A stretch of DNA of 64,000 nt, from NCBI GenBank assembly GCA_902729315.2, contig LR746264.1:3679878-3743877 (forward strand). Direction: 5' to 3'. This document shows, piece after piece, positions 63,789 through 64,000 of the stretch; position 1 is the stretch's first letter, and every line of letters starts with the position of its first letter. A program made the position numbers and the translations under genes. The notes beneath the pieces were generated by a model. That model was given only the letters and a program-made list of their open reading frames with translations. It was not told the origin of the DNA and did not search any database. Source of the stretch: Spirodela intermedia. Lineage: Eukaryota > Streptophyta > Magnoliopsida > Alismatales > Araceae.

Positions 63789-64000
63789 CTGCATACCAGC
63801 ATATCCCAAAGAAGAATCACCAGGTGATGGAAATCTGAGACGATTTCTCCGGCTGAAATGAGCCTTCTGATTCGTAGATGATATCATGTCCAGATGGCCA
63901 TGCTTATCAGAACATCACTATCAGAAGCTTCATAGATCTCTGGAGTGGAGAAGCATGAGCACTGGGGCTACTCACATCCATGTCAGCAATGAAAAGGGTA

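Noticed and set aside
63960-64000. A further NPSN exon at the right edge (donor-like GAT/GTGAG)
   Set aside because: The translation does not resemble the expected NPSN helix and the phase does not fit the exon at 63788, so I left it out.
1-64000. CRISPR arrays, rRNA, tRNA genes, bacterial-style operons
   Set aside because: The repeats are microsatellites or diverged tandem duplications without regular spacers; no cloverleaf or rRNA segment was recognised, and all coding units are intron-bearing plant genes.

Overview
This window is nuclear DNA from a flowering plant. All eight protein-coding genes are split by GT-AG introns, the families are plant-specific or plant-typical, and the flanks are AT-rich with many GA/CT microsatellites and TE remnants. 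The very GC-rich exons of the X8 gene and the general look of the SPL and ABCG genes suggest a monocot or an early-diverging angiosperm, but this cannot be settled by eye. I rebuilt seven complete open reading frames exon by exon with consistent splice phases and no internal stop. The eighth runs off the right edge.

Layout, left to right: (1) 258-12789, minus: full-size PDR/ABCG transporter, 24 exons, 1460 aa. (2) 14267-23723, minus: long SQUAMOSA-promoter-binding-like (SPL) transcription factor with ankyrin repeats and a C-terminal membrane segment, 10 exons, 989 aa; a decayed Copia fragment lies antisense in its first intron. (3) 23724-34239: a 10.5-kb gene-free interval with several diverged copies of one duplicated segment. 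(4) 34240-39563, plus: Pti1-like kinase, 7 exons, 357 aa. (5) 40952-44325, minus: single-pass receptor-like kinase, 7 exons, 509 aa. (6) 44326-47448: divergent promoter region with a three-unit tandem repeat full of W-box cores. (7) 47449-51351, plus: haspin histone H3 kinase, 15 exons, 610 aa. (8) 54574-56479, plus: GPI-anchored X8/CBM43 callose-binding-type protein, 4 exons, 296 aa. (9) 57272-59728, minus: nuclear-envelope-associated coiled-coil protein (NEAP), 5 exons, 352 aa. (10) 62032 to beyond the window, minus: novel plant SNARE (NPSN), last six exons.

The genes do not form an operon or an obvious cluster; each belongs to a different cellular process (transport, transcription, defence-type signalling, mitosis, cell wall/plasmodesmata, nuclear envelope, membrane fusion). 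The unusual content is in the non-coding DNA. The main points are the W-box-rich tandem array between the divergent receptor kinase and haspin genes, and duplicated flanks of the Pti1 locus that look like the scar of a lost second copy. Short degenerate tandem duplications also occur in introns and 3' flanks of almost every gene. I found no convincing tRNA, rRNA, CRISPR or intact transposon.
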